From Planctomycetia bacterium (lineage in GTDB: Bacteria > Planctomycetota > Phycisphaerae > Phycisphaerales > SM1A02), in the NCBI GenBank assembly GCA_005799495.1, contig SYGP01000035.1, positions 149,455 to 213,454 on the forward strand: DNA of 64,000 nucleotides, in the 5' to 3' direction. Below, piece by piece: positions 23,631 to 35,619 of the stretch. Both the position numbers and the translations under genes were made by a program. The first letter of the stretch is position 1. The number at the start of each line of letters is the position of its first letter. The notes beneath the pieces are model-generated. The model searched no databases. It saw nothing but the letters and a program-made list of their open reading frames with translations, and was not told where the DNA came from.

Positions 23631-26600
23631 GGATCCCTCCGCGCGATCGGCGAGGTGGGTGCGGCACTCGCGGGAAGTTCTGGCGCGGGAAGCAGCAGCG
23701 GCAGCGGGACGAGGGATCCCTCTGGCTTGTCCAGCGTGCCGCGGACATCGATCTGGAAGATCTGGTTGGAGACGCCGCCGAGCAGATCGCTGACGAGCGG
23801 AATCGTGCCCTTGTTTGCAAGCCGCAGTGCAATGGCACGCGTTTCGGTATCGAGGCTGCCCGAGCCCTCGAGGATCATGCTTCGCGAGGCGAGATCGAAG
23901 CGTTCGAAGTGGATGGTGGGACCATCGATGGTGAACTCAAAGTCGCCGCGTTCAATGACAGGGTCCAGATTGATGCTGGCTTGGCCGAGTTGCAGGAGCG
24001 CAATGGCGATCGGCAACCGCGTCAGCTCCGTCCGCTCGATGACGGCGCCGCCTCGTCCGCGCCGACCTGTGAGGCCGCGTTGGTCGCCCTCGACCGTGAT
24101 GCGCGCATCGACTCGTCCCGGATCCGATCCTGCGGCGTTGGAATCCACGGATGCCGTGGACTGCACCCCGGCAAGCAACTCCACCGGAACACCCGACACT
24201 GCACAGTCCGCGACGATGGAGTAAGGAGGGGCAAGTCCAAAACGCGCCGACGCAGAGAGGTTGCCGCTTCCGAGTCGCCCTTGGCAGTCGAGCAGCTCCA
24301 GCACATCACTGCCCTGCGCGACGCGCATTCGCATCGACACATCGTGGATGGGGCGGTCGGCGATCTGCATCGATGTATCGCTGACGATTGCCTCGAAGAG
24401 TGGACGCAGGTTGCGTCCAGTTCGGCTGCACAGGAATGCGGACGCATCCGCCTCCGCGATGCCGGGGCCGATCTGGAGCGAGGCGTTCCAGACACGCAGG
24501 TCGACGCCGACATCCGTGACCAACTCGCCAGCCTCGCGAAGAAGCGAGATCGATGCATCCGCTCGCAGCAGGTCGCGCACGCCGAATCCGTTTCGATCCA
24601 GCACCTTCGCGAGACTCTCGGGGATCACCCCATACAAGCCTTGCACGGGAGCCTGCGAAGTCACCCGCGCCGAGAACTCGCCCTGCATGACCTGTCCCGA
24701 TGCATCGCCGTCGATCCACCCGCCGCCTTCCAACGATCCGCCGATGATTGCAGCGGAAAATGGATGCAGCAGCAGATCGCCGTTGCTCGCCGTGATTCGC
24801 AGAGGCTGCGACAATTGCAGAGCCGTTTCAAAGGCGCCATGACCCACGCTGAGATCGGAAAGTCGGACGTCGAGGTCGAAGTCACTGAAGGAGACATCTT
24901 GGTTGCTCGAGACGCTGATGAACGCGTCGTAGCGGCCCTTCGGCGCAAGGTTTTCCTGGACAGCCCCGAATCCGCCGGCATCAACCCTGTCGGCGATCTC
25001 GAGCAGCAGTGGTCCTTGCAACAGCCCATCCTGCACGTGCGCCTCCATGTCAATCGATGACAGATCAGTCCCCACGCTGCCGTCGATGCAGATGCGGGTG
25101 GCGTAACCATCCCGCGGTCCCACGGTCATGTTGACTCCATCGCAGGTGAGATGCGTTCCCTCGACCGTGATCGTCCCGGAATGAAAGACCGTGAAGACCT
25201 CTCCCTGCGGCAACTGCAAGAGCAGATCGTGCGGCGCGATCGTGACGGAACTGCGCAGTTCGCCTTCCCATTCGCCCTGGAGCCGCAGGTCGGCATCAAA
25301 AACGCCTTGTGGTGCGTAGCGATTCCACAGTGCATCGGCTTCCGACTGTTCACGGAATGGCAGCAGATTGACCGCGTACTCGGCAAGTTGGATGTCGCGC
25401 AGATGGACCTCCACCGATGTGTGCGCGCCCCCGATGCCGACGATGCCCGCTGCGCTGATGCTCCCGTTCTGGCGGGATCCAGTGAAGTCCTTGATCTCGA
25501 TCGCATCATCCGTGACGTGGAATGACCCTGCACAATCCTCGAGGCCGAATCCAACGGGCCAGGCGATTTCGTCACTGGAAAGGATTTCGCCGGCGGGAAT
25601 GATCGGATAAATGCTGCCGTGCGTGAGCTCGATCCCGCAGTCGAGTTTCAACTGTCCGTTCGCGTCGCTGCGCAATCCCCCCATGAGTTTCAGGCGACCG
25701 GCTGGATTGATCTGCTGCAGGATCGATCCGCCGCGCGCGAGCGCAAGTCCTGGCCAGCCGACGATGCATTCATCAGGCTCCGGCGGGATCGCCGTGAACA
25801 TCCTCGCGTTGATCCGTTCATCCGGCAGCTCGAACCTGATCTCAGGCTCGAAGCGAAGCGTTCCATCCGCTGCAGTGCTGAATCGGACTCCACCGCTGAA
25901 ACTGCCGATCCCACCTGCGAAGGTGGAGAAGGGCACCTTGTCGCCAAAGTCGATGCTCGAGTCGGTCAACCGGATCGTGCCGTCGCGCGCACGCACGGGG
26001 TAGGGAAACTCCTCGGGAAGCAGATCCGCCTCGATGAGGCCGATCTCGCCGCGGACGGCAGGGGGCTCGTTCGACTGCTGCGGCTGCTTCACCGAGAGGT
26101 CCAAGCGGATGAGACCTCCGGGCATGAATGGCCCCTCTTGGATGATGCGAGTGAGTTCGCCCGCACGAGTGGAGAGAGCTGCGATCTGGACCGGATCGGA
26201 GTTTGTCGACTGCGAGAGCGCGGCGAGTGCGCGCTCCACCTGCGTCCGTTCATCCCGGCAGGCATCCACTTGGGTCGGGTCGCGCAGCAGTCCTGCGCGC
26301 TGCATCGTGAGGAAACCTCCGTACCAGAAGATGCTCTCAAAGAGCCTGCGCTCGCTGTCGGGGAAACTGCGGATCAGAGCGCCGTCGATCGGCGCGCGAT
26401 CGGATGTGATCCTCAGGTCCACGCCTGGATCGCTGCCCATGCCGCGGATATCGCCGCCGATGCGGATGACTGCACCGCCGGATCCGATGCCCTCGAGTGA
26501 CTCGATGTGCGCATCTCGTCCGCGGATCCGGATCGTCGACTTCACTTGCGTGAGCGGATAGGGGAAGTCCTCGAAGGCACCGCGTCCATCCAGGATGGTC

Positions 26601-27976
26601 AGCAACGCCTGGTGCTCGGTGTGCGCCGCTGCGAGCGAACCATCCGGCGCAGCGGTCGGTGCACCTCGGTGCGCAGACCACTCCGCGGTTGCGCGAAGCT
26701 CGCGGACCATGAAGGACTTGAGGAACTCTGCAACGGCGCGCGGTGCCTCGAGTGCGCTGGTGTCGCGCTGCGTGCCCAGTTCGAGCGCGGGAATGCGCAC
26801 CTGGACCGAAAATGGAGCGAGTGCGCGCACGCTGTCCAGCCATTCCGCGCGCCGGTCCCAGTCGAAGTCCTGCAAGGGCACGGCCGAGAAATCCACCTCC
26901 ATGGACGCAAAGAATGGAAGTCGCGCCACCTTCCCATCCCTCGAATCGCTCAGCACATCGAAGTCGAGATCTTGCAGCGCAATGCGCCCACCCTCGATCT
27001 GCAGTGTCCCGCTGCGCACGAAGACCTCAGGCTTCCCCTGCGCACCGAAGATCTTCAAGCCTTCGTACCGCACCCACGAGCCGAACAGATTGACCGGCAG
27101 TTTCGCGGACAGATCGCGAACCTCCAGCGTCCCGCGCAGCGGGTCGGTCGCGCTCGACGAGAGTGTCGCTCGCACCACTTGACCCGCCGCCTCGGATGCA
27201 AGCACGACGGATCCAACTTGCCGCGGCATCATGAACGCGAGGCGCTCGGTGATCGTGACGCCGGTTGCGCTCAGGTCGAACGCGAGCGACGATTGCTCCC
27301 ACCAACCGCTGATCCGCATCTCGCCTCCCCGTTCCTGCAACTCCAAGCGGGAGCGCGAAGCATCCGCCAAGTCGGGAGCGAGGCTTGCCGACGCAGTGAA
27401 CTCGAAGGGATTCCGCAGCACGCTGCCGCGGAGCCGACCCGCCGTCACTCGAATCTCATCGATGGACCCGCGGTCCATCCGAAGTGCGCCACCATCGCCA
27501 GGGCTCGCGAGCGACCGACGCAGGGACTGGAAGTTGTAGCCACCCTCGGCGGTGGTGCGTTCCACGACTTGGATGTCGAGCGTTCCAATGTGCAGGGAGT
27601 GAATCTGCAGCGGTCCCCAGAGCAGGGTCCACGGAGCGAGCTCCACTTCCATGTCCTGCACGGTGATGAGGTCCCGCCCGATTCCCTCCCAACCCGGCAC
27701 GCGAACGACGAGTCCTTCGAGTCGCGCCTTCCCCCAACCCTGCCAGGCAAAGCGGTCGAGCGTGGCGTCACCGCCGACGGTTCGCCCCACCTGTGCCGCC
27801 ACCAGCGACCCGACCCACGATGGCGTCAGCACGAGGATCACTGCGAGAATCAGCAGCGCTGCGGCACCAGCGATTCCCACCCACACGAGGCGCCGCGCTC
27901 CGCGGTACATCGCCCGCCACGCCTCGCGGAACGAGGGGCGGTCAGCGCCTTGAGATGAGGCTGTGGGTGGCTGCAT
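23627..27976 (-). CDS. Very large AsmA/TamB-like membrane-anchored protein
   Basis: A 1449-residue protein with one membrane segment near the N-terminus (about 30-51) and a long periplasmic part of repeating short beta strands. The start region (DATLDRFAWQGWGKARLEGLVVRVPG, ITVQDMEVELAPWTLLWGPLQIHSLHIG) is typical of AsmA-like proteins, and the C-terminus (SLDTETRAIALRLANKGTIPLVSDLLGG ... GTLDKPEGSLVPLP) matches AsmA C-terminal regions. Family members are thought to form lipid-conducting grooves between inner and outer membrane. The ATG at 27976 is the first that leads directly into the anchor. It heads the operon that includes pssA, which fits phospholipid supply. Divergent from the SDR gene. 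Confidence 0.78.
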   Translation of the reverse strand: MQPPTASSQGADRPSFREAWRAMYRGARRLVWVGIAGAAALLILAVILVLTPSWVGSLVAAQVGRTVGGDATLDRFAWQGWGKARLEGLVVRVPGWEGIGRDLITVQDMEVELAPWTLLWGPLQIHSLHIGTLDIQVVERTTAEGGYNFQSLRRSLASPGDGGALRMDRGSIDEIRVTAGRLRGSVLRNPFEFTASASLAPDLADASRSRLELQERGGEMRISGWWEQSSLAFDLSATGVTITERLAFMMPRQVGSVVLASEAAGQVVRATLSSSATDPLRGTLEVRDLSAKLPVNLFGSWVRYEGLKIFGAQGKPEVFVRSGTLQIEGGRIALQDLDFDVLSDSRDGKVARLPFFASMEVDFSAVPLQDFDWDRRAEWLDSVRALAPFSVQVRIPALELGTQRDTSALEAPRAVAEFLKSFMVRELRATAEWSAHRGAPTAAPDGSLAAAHTEHQALLTILDGRGAFEDFPYPLTQVKSTIRIRGRDAHIESLEGIGSGGAVIRIGGDIRGMGSDPGVDLRITSDRAPIDGALIRSFPDSERRLFESIFWYGGFLTMQRAGLLRDPTQVDACRDERTQVERALAALSQSTNSDPVQIAALSTRAGELTRIIQEGPFMPGGLIRLDLSVKQPQQSNEPPAVRGEIGLIEADLLPEEFPYPVRARDGTIRLTDSSIDFGDKVPFSTFAGGIGSFSGGVRFSTAADGTLRFEPEIRFELPDERINARMFTAIPPEPDECIVGWPGLALARGGSILQQINPAGRLKLMGGLRSDANGQLKLDCGIELTHGSIYPIIPAGEILSSDEIAWPVGFGLEDCAGSFHVTDDAIEIKDFTGSRQNGSISAAGIVGIGGAHTSVEVHLRDIQLAEYAVNLLPFREQSEADALWNRYAPQGVFDADLRLQGEWEGELRSSVTIAPHDLLLQLPQGEVFTVFHSGTITVEGTHLTCDGVNMTVGPRDGYATRICIDGSVGTDLSSIDMEAHVQDGLLQGPLLLEIADRVDAGGFGAVQENLAPKGRYDAFISVSSNQDVSFSDFDLDVRLSDLSVGHGAFETALQLSQPLRITASNGDLLLHPFSAAIIGGSLEGGGWIDGDASGQVMQGEFSARVTSQAPVQGLYGVIPESLAKVLDRNGFGVRDLLRADASISLLREAGELVTDVGVDLRVWNASLQIGPGIAEADASAFLCSRTGRNLRPLFEAIVSDTSMQIADRPIHDVSMRMRVAQGSDVLELLDCQGRLGSGNLSASARFGLAPPYSIVADCAVSGVPVELLAGVQSTASVDSNAAGSDPGRVDARITVEGDQRGLTGRRGRGGAVIERTELTRLPIAIALLQLGQASINLDPVIERGDFEFTIDGPTIHFERFDLASRSMILEGSGSLDTETRAIALRLANKGTIPLVSDLLGGVSNQIFQIDVRGTLDKPEGSLVPLPLLLPAPELPASAAPTSPIARRDP

Positions 27977-28008
27977 GCAGCGTCGCCGATGGTAGTAGGC
28001 TCCTCGAT

Positions 28009-28029
28009 GCGATCGGACACGCCGATCGC
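28009..28029. promoter_or_regulatory. Perfect 8-bp inverted repeat in a divergent promoter region
   Basis: GCGATCGG (28009-28016) and CCGATCGC (28022-28029) are perfect reverse complements around a 5-nt centre. The element lies in the 61-bp gap between the AsmA-like operon and the SDR gene, 8 bp before the SDR start. It could be a repressor operator for both directions or an RNA hairpin that covers the SDR ribosome binding site. Confidence 0.5.
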
Positions 28030-28037
28030 TGCGGAAC

Positions 28038-28796
28038 ATGCCAGAAAGACCACGAGCCATCATCACGGGCAGTGCGGCGCGCGTGGGGCGCGCGACCGCC
28101 GTCGAGTTCGCGCGCCGCGGGCTCGACATCACGCTTGCCGTCCGGGCGGACAACGCCGCCGCACGCGAGAGCGCGCGACTGTGCCACGCGGCTGCGCGCG
28201 AGGCAGGGCGACCGGAGCCCGAGGTCGCGATCGAGTGTGCGGAACTCGATGATCTTGGCGCCGTGCAAGCAATGGGTGCCCGCCTCGCTGCACGGAGTGC
28301 CGATGTGATCGTGCACTGCGCGAGTCGGTACGACCCGCAGGCGTTCGGCTCGATCACTGCCGATCATGCGCTCTCGCATCTGAGGGTGAACGCCCTCGCG
28401 CCGCTGTTGCTGACACAGGCGCTCGCGCCGAAACTGTCCCAGTCCTCGCTCCCGTCGGGCGGCGCGGTCGTGTGCTTCAGCGACATGCATGCGGCGGGGC
28501 GCCTCTACAAGAATCACGCCTCGTACTTTGCGTCGAAGGGCGCTCTCGATGCGCTCATCGGGGCACTCGCCATCGAACTCGCGCCGCGCGTCCGGGTGAA
28601 CGGCATCGCGCCTGGCGTCGTGGCATGGCCCGTGAACGCCGATCCTGCGATGACGGCGCGGTACATCGAGCGCACGCCACTCGGTCGGGCAGGAACGCCC
28701 GAGGAGGCAGCGCGCTGCGCCGCATGGCTCGCGCTCGAAGCGACCTATCTCTGCGGCGAGATCATCCGCCTCGACGGGGGTCGGTGGCTGAAGTAG
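28038..28796 (+). CDS. Short-chain dehydrogenase, pteridine-reductase (FolM)-like
   Basis: A 252-residue SDR enzyme. The cofactor motif is TGSAARVG at 10-17; the Arg in this position and the following GRA are characteristic of pteridine reductases and FolM (dihydromonapterin reductase), which prefer NADPH. The catalytic Ser/Tyr/Lys are Ser148, Tyr163 and Lys167 (YFASKGAL). RVNGIAPGVVAWP and a C-terminal GEIIRLDGGRWL complete the fold. A role in tetrahydropterin metabolism is the best guess; another carbonyl substrate is possible. It is a single-gene unit with an inverted repeat 8 bp before its start, and its 3' end overlaps the converging TPR gene by 35 bp. Confidence 0.82.
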   Translation: MPERPRAIITGSAARVGRATAVEFARRGLDITLAVRADNAAARESARLCHAAAREAGRPEPEVAIECAELDDLGAVQAMGARLAARSADVIVHCASRYDPQAFGSITADHALSHLRVNALAPLLLTQALAPKLSQSSLPSGGAVVCFSDMHAAGRLYKNHASYFASKGALDALIGALAIELAPRVRVNGIAPGVVAWPVNADPAMTARYIERTPLGRAGTPEEAARCAAWLALEATYLCGEIIRLDGGRWLK

Positions 28797-29763
28797 GCAG
28801 GGGCGGGGGAACCCAACCGCGCTGCACCGCGACGCGCCGCCAGGATGCGGCTTGGATTGGATCGCCCGCGTCGTCCCAGCGCCGAGCGGCATCGGCCGCG
28901 GCCTCTGCGGTGGAGCACTGCTCCGCCCACTCGCCCCATGCTTTCGCAGCTGCGATGCGGTCGCCGAGCGACTCGTACGCACTCGCGATCTCCCATGCGA
29001 ATGCTTCGCCCGCCCGCGACTTCGGTGGCAATGCCAACAGCAATGTCAGCACATCCGCATGGCGACCGAGCTTGCGGAGCGCCTTCGCCTCGGCAATTCG
29101 GAGCTGATCAGCCTGCGGATCGAGCGTTCGCGCGCGCCGCGCGAGTTCGAGCGCAAGGGGCGCGTTCCCAAGTTGCAACTCCAGCACGGCAAGTCCGCTG
29201 ATCGGCCAGGGAGACTCCGGCGCGAGCGCGCGTGCTCGTTCGAAACTCGAACGGGCGCGCGCTCCATCCCCCGATTGCAACAAGGCCTGCCCGAGATAGA
29301 GCGGATGCTGCGCGTTGGCGCCATCGGCGGACTGCGCCCGCTCGAAGCACGCAACCGCGTTGTCGAGCATGCCCGCCTGCTGCGCAGCGACGCCTGCGGC
29401 CGACTGGATTCCAGCGTGGTTCGGTTGCAGGTGCGCGGCGCGCAGGTACGCCGCGGCCGCCGCAGCGCGTTCGGCCGCCTGCAGGGCAGGCTGAACGACT
29501 GCGAGCGAACGCGCCAGATGCGTGCGTGCGAGGATTTCGTGCGCATCCGCATCGTTCGGAAGGGCCTCGGCAAGTCTGCGGGCAATGCGAAGCGCTTCGT
29601 CGAGTCGCATCGAACGCAGCGAAGTCTCGACAGCGTCGAGCGCAGCGCGGCGCGCAGCGGGATCTTCGGCGCGTGCGATTGGATCGTCCTGTGCCCCGCA
29701 GTGCACGCTCATCCATACGGCGCCGAGCGCCGCACACCATGCAGCGCAGCGCAGAAGGTCCAT
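28762..29763 (-). CDS. Secreted TPR-repeat protein
   Basis: A 333-residue protein with an N-terminal signal peptide (about 1-24, with a Cys at 22 in SVHCGAQ that is not a convincing lipobox). From about residue 45 to 300 it consists of tetratricopeptide-type helical pairs, for example ALRIARRLAEALPNDADAHEILARTHLA and YLGQALLQSGDGARARSSFERARALAPESP. Such proteins act as scaffolds in envelope complexes. No catalytic motif is seen. The ATG at 29763 is chosen because the signal peptide starts there. It is divergent from valS across a 79-bp gap and converges on the SDR gene. Confidence 0.75.
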   Translation of the reverse strand: MDLLRCAAWCAALGAVWMSVHCGAQDDPIARAEDPAARRAALDAVETSLRSMRLDEALRIARRLAEALPNDADAHEILARTHLARSLAVVQPALQAAERAAAAAAYLRAAHLQPNHAGIQSAAGVAAQQAGMLDNAVACFERAQSADGANAQHPLYLGQALLQSGDGARARSSFERARALAPESPWPISGLAVLELQLGNAPLALELARRARTLDPQADQLRIAEAKALRKLGRHADVLTLLLALPPKSRAGEAFAWEIASAYESLGDRIAAAKAWGEWAEQCSTAEAAADAARRWDDAGDPIQAASWRRVAVQRGWVPPPLPTSATDPRRGG

Positions 29764-29842
29764 CCGCGAGCGCCCGCGACGCGTGGCCGGGCAGGCACCA
29801 TCCCGACCGTTGGCGTGCTGCAATCGGTAGACTCGCTCGATC

Positions 29843-32941
<3,099 letters not shown>

Positions 32942-32954
32942 CGAGATTCCCTCC

Positions 32955-34145
32955 GTGCCGCAGGTCACGCGCAGCCTTCGACAGACGCGCCGACACTTCA
33001 CCCGCCGCCGCGTGACCGCCAGCGCTTTCGCCGCGTGCATCCTGGGCATGGTGGGTTGTGCCGGGTCGGGCACGGGTGGTTCGATGGCGATGACGCGCGG
33101 GCCGTGGTCGTCGCCGCTCGGCGGCATTCGTGGCGATGGTGGCGGCGCGCTGCTCGATCCAAGCGACACGACCGCCGATTCACAAGTCACGGTGACCGAC
33201 TGGACAGAGGGTGGTTCTCGTGCGCAGCAGATCGTCACGCCCCACTTCACCATCCGCACTTCCATTGGCAATCAGGAACTTCGACGCTTCATTCCGATCT
33301 TCCTCGAGCGTGCGCTGCGTCAGTATGCCAATGCCATCTGCAGGCTCCCCGCACCCAACAAGCGGCTCGAGACATTCATCTTCGGTTCCCGCGATGGGTG
33401 GGCACAGTTCACCCGCAAGCGGCTGGGAAGCGATGCGGGCATTTATCTGGGGCTTGGTCGCGGCGGGTACACGACGAAATCCACCGCGGTGCTGTACGAC
33501 ATCGGTCCCAACGACACGCTCACCATCGTGGCGCACGAGGGTTGGCACCAGTATTCGCAGTCGGTGTTCCGCGAAGAGCTTCCGGTCTGGCTCGAGGAGG
33601 GGATTGCCACCTATATGGAAGGGTTCCGGGTGGATGAGCAGCGCGCACCCAACTTCGCGGCGTGGCGGAACTTCGAGCGATTCGGCGAACTTCGTGAAGC
33701 GGTTCGCAGCGAGAACCTGATTCCGCTGCAGGACCTGCTCGAGCGCTCACCGCAGCAGTTCCTCGGGGATGGCAAGGATCGACTGCTCGTCTACTACGCG
33801 CAGGTCTGGGCGTTCACGCACTTTCTCGTCGATGGGCTCGAAGGACGGCATCGGTCGCAGCTGGCAGAACTCCTGCAGGATGCGGTGCGCGGCAGCATCT
33901 CCGCGTCGCTGCTCGCGGCCGCGGACGACAGCGATGCACGCGACGCGCTGCAGCGCGGTCTCGCCCGTGGAGGCATCCGCGCACTGCCAGGGCCGTTGGT
34001 GGCGAGTGCCTACTTCGGTCGAGACCTCGATGAACTCGCTCGCGACTACGAAGACTTCGTCCGCCGTCTGTGTGTCCGCGGGTCTGGCGATTCGATCTGG
34101 CGCGGTCAAATGCCCGCATCCGTTCGTGGAACGTCGGCGCGCTGA
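32955..34145 (+). CDS. Putative lipoprotein with gluzincin-type metalloprotease motif
   Basis: A 396-residue protein beginning at a GTG (32955). A long basic n-region precedes a hydrophobic stretch ending in GMVGC near residue 35, a near-consensus lipobox. The catalytic motif HEGWH at 194-198 (HExxH) is followed by Glu214/Glu215 in PVWLEEGIATYME, the arrangement of gluzincin peptidases and of DUF1570-type proteins. Two hydrophobic stretches and VWAFTHFLVDGLEG in the C-terminal half resemble that family. Zinc peptidase activity on an envelope substrate is inferred. It follows valS by 13 bp and converges on the hydrolase gene. Confidence 0.75.
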   Translation: MPQVTRSLRQTRRHFTRRRVTASAFAACILGMVGCAGSGTGGSMAMTRGPWSSPLGGIRGDGGGALLDPSDTTADSQVTVTDWTEGGSRAQQIVTPHFTIRTSIGNQELRRFIPIFLERALRQYANAICRLPAPNKRLETFIFGSRDGWAQFTRKRLGSDAGIYLGLGRGGYTTKSTAVLYDIGPNDTLTIVAHEGWHQYSQSVFREELPVWLEEGIATYMEGFRVDEQRAPNFAAWRNFERFGELREAVRSENLIPLQDLLERSPQQFLGDGKDRLLVYYAQVWAFTHFLVDGLEGRHRSQLAELLQDAVRGSISASLLAAADDSDARDALQRGLARGGIRALPGPLVASAYFGRDLDELARDYEDFVRRLCVRGSGDSIWRGQMPASVRGTSAR

Positions 34146-34177
34146 ACGCGCGCGGACTGCGCGGAGCACCGCTCGCG

Positions 34178-34969
34178 TCAGGCGGGATCCTGGACTTCGA
34201 CGCCGCAGCACGCGGCAGTGAAGCGCGTGCCTCTGGACTTCGCGTCGGATGCCATCCTGCCGAACCCCATGTGCTCGTGCGGCGCATCCGTCCGTGCGTA
34301 CTCGTGCAGTTCGATCGAGGCAGGATGGGCGGACTTCGCCTGAAGTGCCGCGATGAATCGCCGCTGTCCGTCCACGGGGATCCACTCATCGAGCGTCGCG
34401 TGCAGTGCGAGGACGGGAGAATCGCGCCAGCCCGCGAGATGGGTCAGTGGGTTCAATCGTTCCACGGCGGCTGCCGGGAAGCCGGGGCGACCGCAGAGCG
34501 TGCCCCAGTCGCCCGTGGTTGCCTCGAGCAGGAACCCGCGGAACGGGTGGTGCGAGCAGCCGCGCAGCGCGGCCGCCATGCCGCCCGCACTCAATCCGCC
34601 CAGGACGCTGCAACTTGGATCGAATCCAGCCGCTGCTGCGTCGGCATGAATGCCGTCGATCTCCGACGCCGCCTGTTCCACAACCTCGGCAGTTCGGCTG
34701 CCGTCCTGCATCGATGCGTCCGGGCGTTCGCCATGACCAGGAAGATCGACGGCAATGCAACCGATGCCTGCGCGGACGAGACGCAGGTATCGACCCGGGT
34801 CTGTTTCCTTGTTCACGGTTCGTCCATGGAACCACAGCAGAAATGGCAGCGGCGTTGCCGCGGGTCGCTCGGGCCGCATCACGACAACGGGAACGCTCCC
34901 ATGCACGAAACGCGTCCAGGTGCTGACGCGCATGAGCGACGAGGGGAAGCGCGCGTTCAAGTCAGGCAT
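34178..34969 (-). CDS. Alpha/beta hydrolase
   Basis: A 263-residue serine hydrolase of the alpha/beta fold. The nucleophile elbow is GLSAGG (near residue 123), the acid is in ALHATLDEWIPVDG and the His in TDAPHEHMGFG. The oxyanion region is PFLLWFHGRTVNKE, and AVDLPGHGERPD follows, as in prolyl-oligopeptidase-like or acetyl-xylan-esterase-like hydrolases. No signal peptide, so cytosolic. Substrate unknown. The ATG at 34969 shares bases with the rsmD stop (TGATG), so the two are translationally coupled, although no functional link to rRNA modification is known. Confidence 0.8.
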   Translation of the reverse strand: MPDLNARFPSSLMRVSTWTRFVHGSVPVVVMRPERPAATPLPFLLWFHGRTVNKETDPGRYLRLVRAGIGCIAVDLPGHGERPDASMQDGSRTAEVVEQAASEIDGIHADAAAAGFDPSCSVLGGLSAGGMAAALRGCSHHPFRGFLLEATTGDWGTLCGRPGFPAAAVERLNPLTHLAGWRDSPVLALHATLDEWIPVDGQRRFIAALQAKSAHPASIELHEYARTDAPHEHMGFGRMASDAKSRGTRFTAACCGVEVQDPA

Positions 34970-35562
34970 CACGAAGGTTGTGTGCGTTCGCGGGTGGGCA
35001 TGTAGAGCAGCACATGCTGCTCGCGCCCATAGTTGTGCAGTTCAGGTCCATCGAAGCCATCGATGGCGAAGTCGGCGGGGTTCACCACTTCGGGTGCGCG
35101 CAGGACAAGGAAGGACTTCGGCGCCATCACTGCCTTGAAGCCTGCGAGTTGCTGCAGCAGTCGCGCTCGGGACGCATCCGACCGCATCAACACGAAGGGG
35201 GGGTCGCAGAAGACCACATCCACGGGAGCGGGCGCTGCAGCGATCGCCACCGGCCCGAGCGCATCGCTTTGCACCCATCGCACGCGGTCGGCGCAGCCGA
35301 GCGCAAGGATGTTGGCCTGCAGGAACTCGCCGACACTTCGGTCCTGCTCCACGCACACGACCTGCGACGCGCCGCGACTGGCGGCTTCGAGCCCGAGCGT
35401 CCCGACGCCTGCAAAGAGGTCGAGCACGCGAGCGCCGTCGAACCAACCCCTCAGGATGTTGAAGAGCGCCTCCTTCGTGCGGGAACCCATCGGGCGAGTG
35501 CGTTCACTCTCGGGCACCTGAAGCCGACGCGATCGAAATGTTCCTCCGAGGATCTGGAGCAT
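34969..35562 (-). CDS. rsmD: 16S rRNA (guanine966-N2)-methyltransferase RsmD
   Basis: A 197-residue SAM-dependent methyltransferase that modifies G966 of 16S rRNA. It starts MLQILGGTFRSRRLQVPES, has RPMGSRTKEALFNILRGW, the SAM motif VLDLFAGVGTLGLEAASRGA (about 46-65) and the catalytic DPPF at 120-123. The ATG at 35562 is chosen because the RsmD family begins with this I-x-G-G-x-x-R-G/S-R pattern; the open frame continues far upstream but without similarity. It is divergent from the toroid protein gene (57-bp gap). In many bacteria rsmD precedes coaD, which is not found here. Confidence 0.93.
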   Translation of the reverse strand: MLQILGGTFRSRRLQVPESERTRPMGSRTKEALFNILRGWFDGARVLDLFAGVGTLGLEAASRGASQVVCVEQDRSVGEFLQANILALGCADRVRWVQSDALGPVAIAAAPAPVDVVFCDPPFVLMRSDASRARLLQQLAGFKAVMAPKSFLVLRAPEVVNPADFAIDGFDGPELHNYGREQHVLLYMPTRERTQPS

Positions 35563-35619
35563 CGGGAGATCGTAGGGAGGAGGCGGGGAGTTGCGCCGCC
35601 GCGCGGGTAATGTGCAGCG

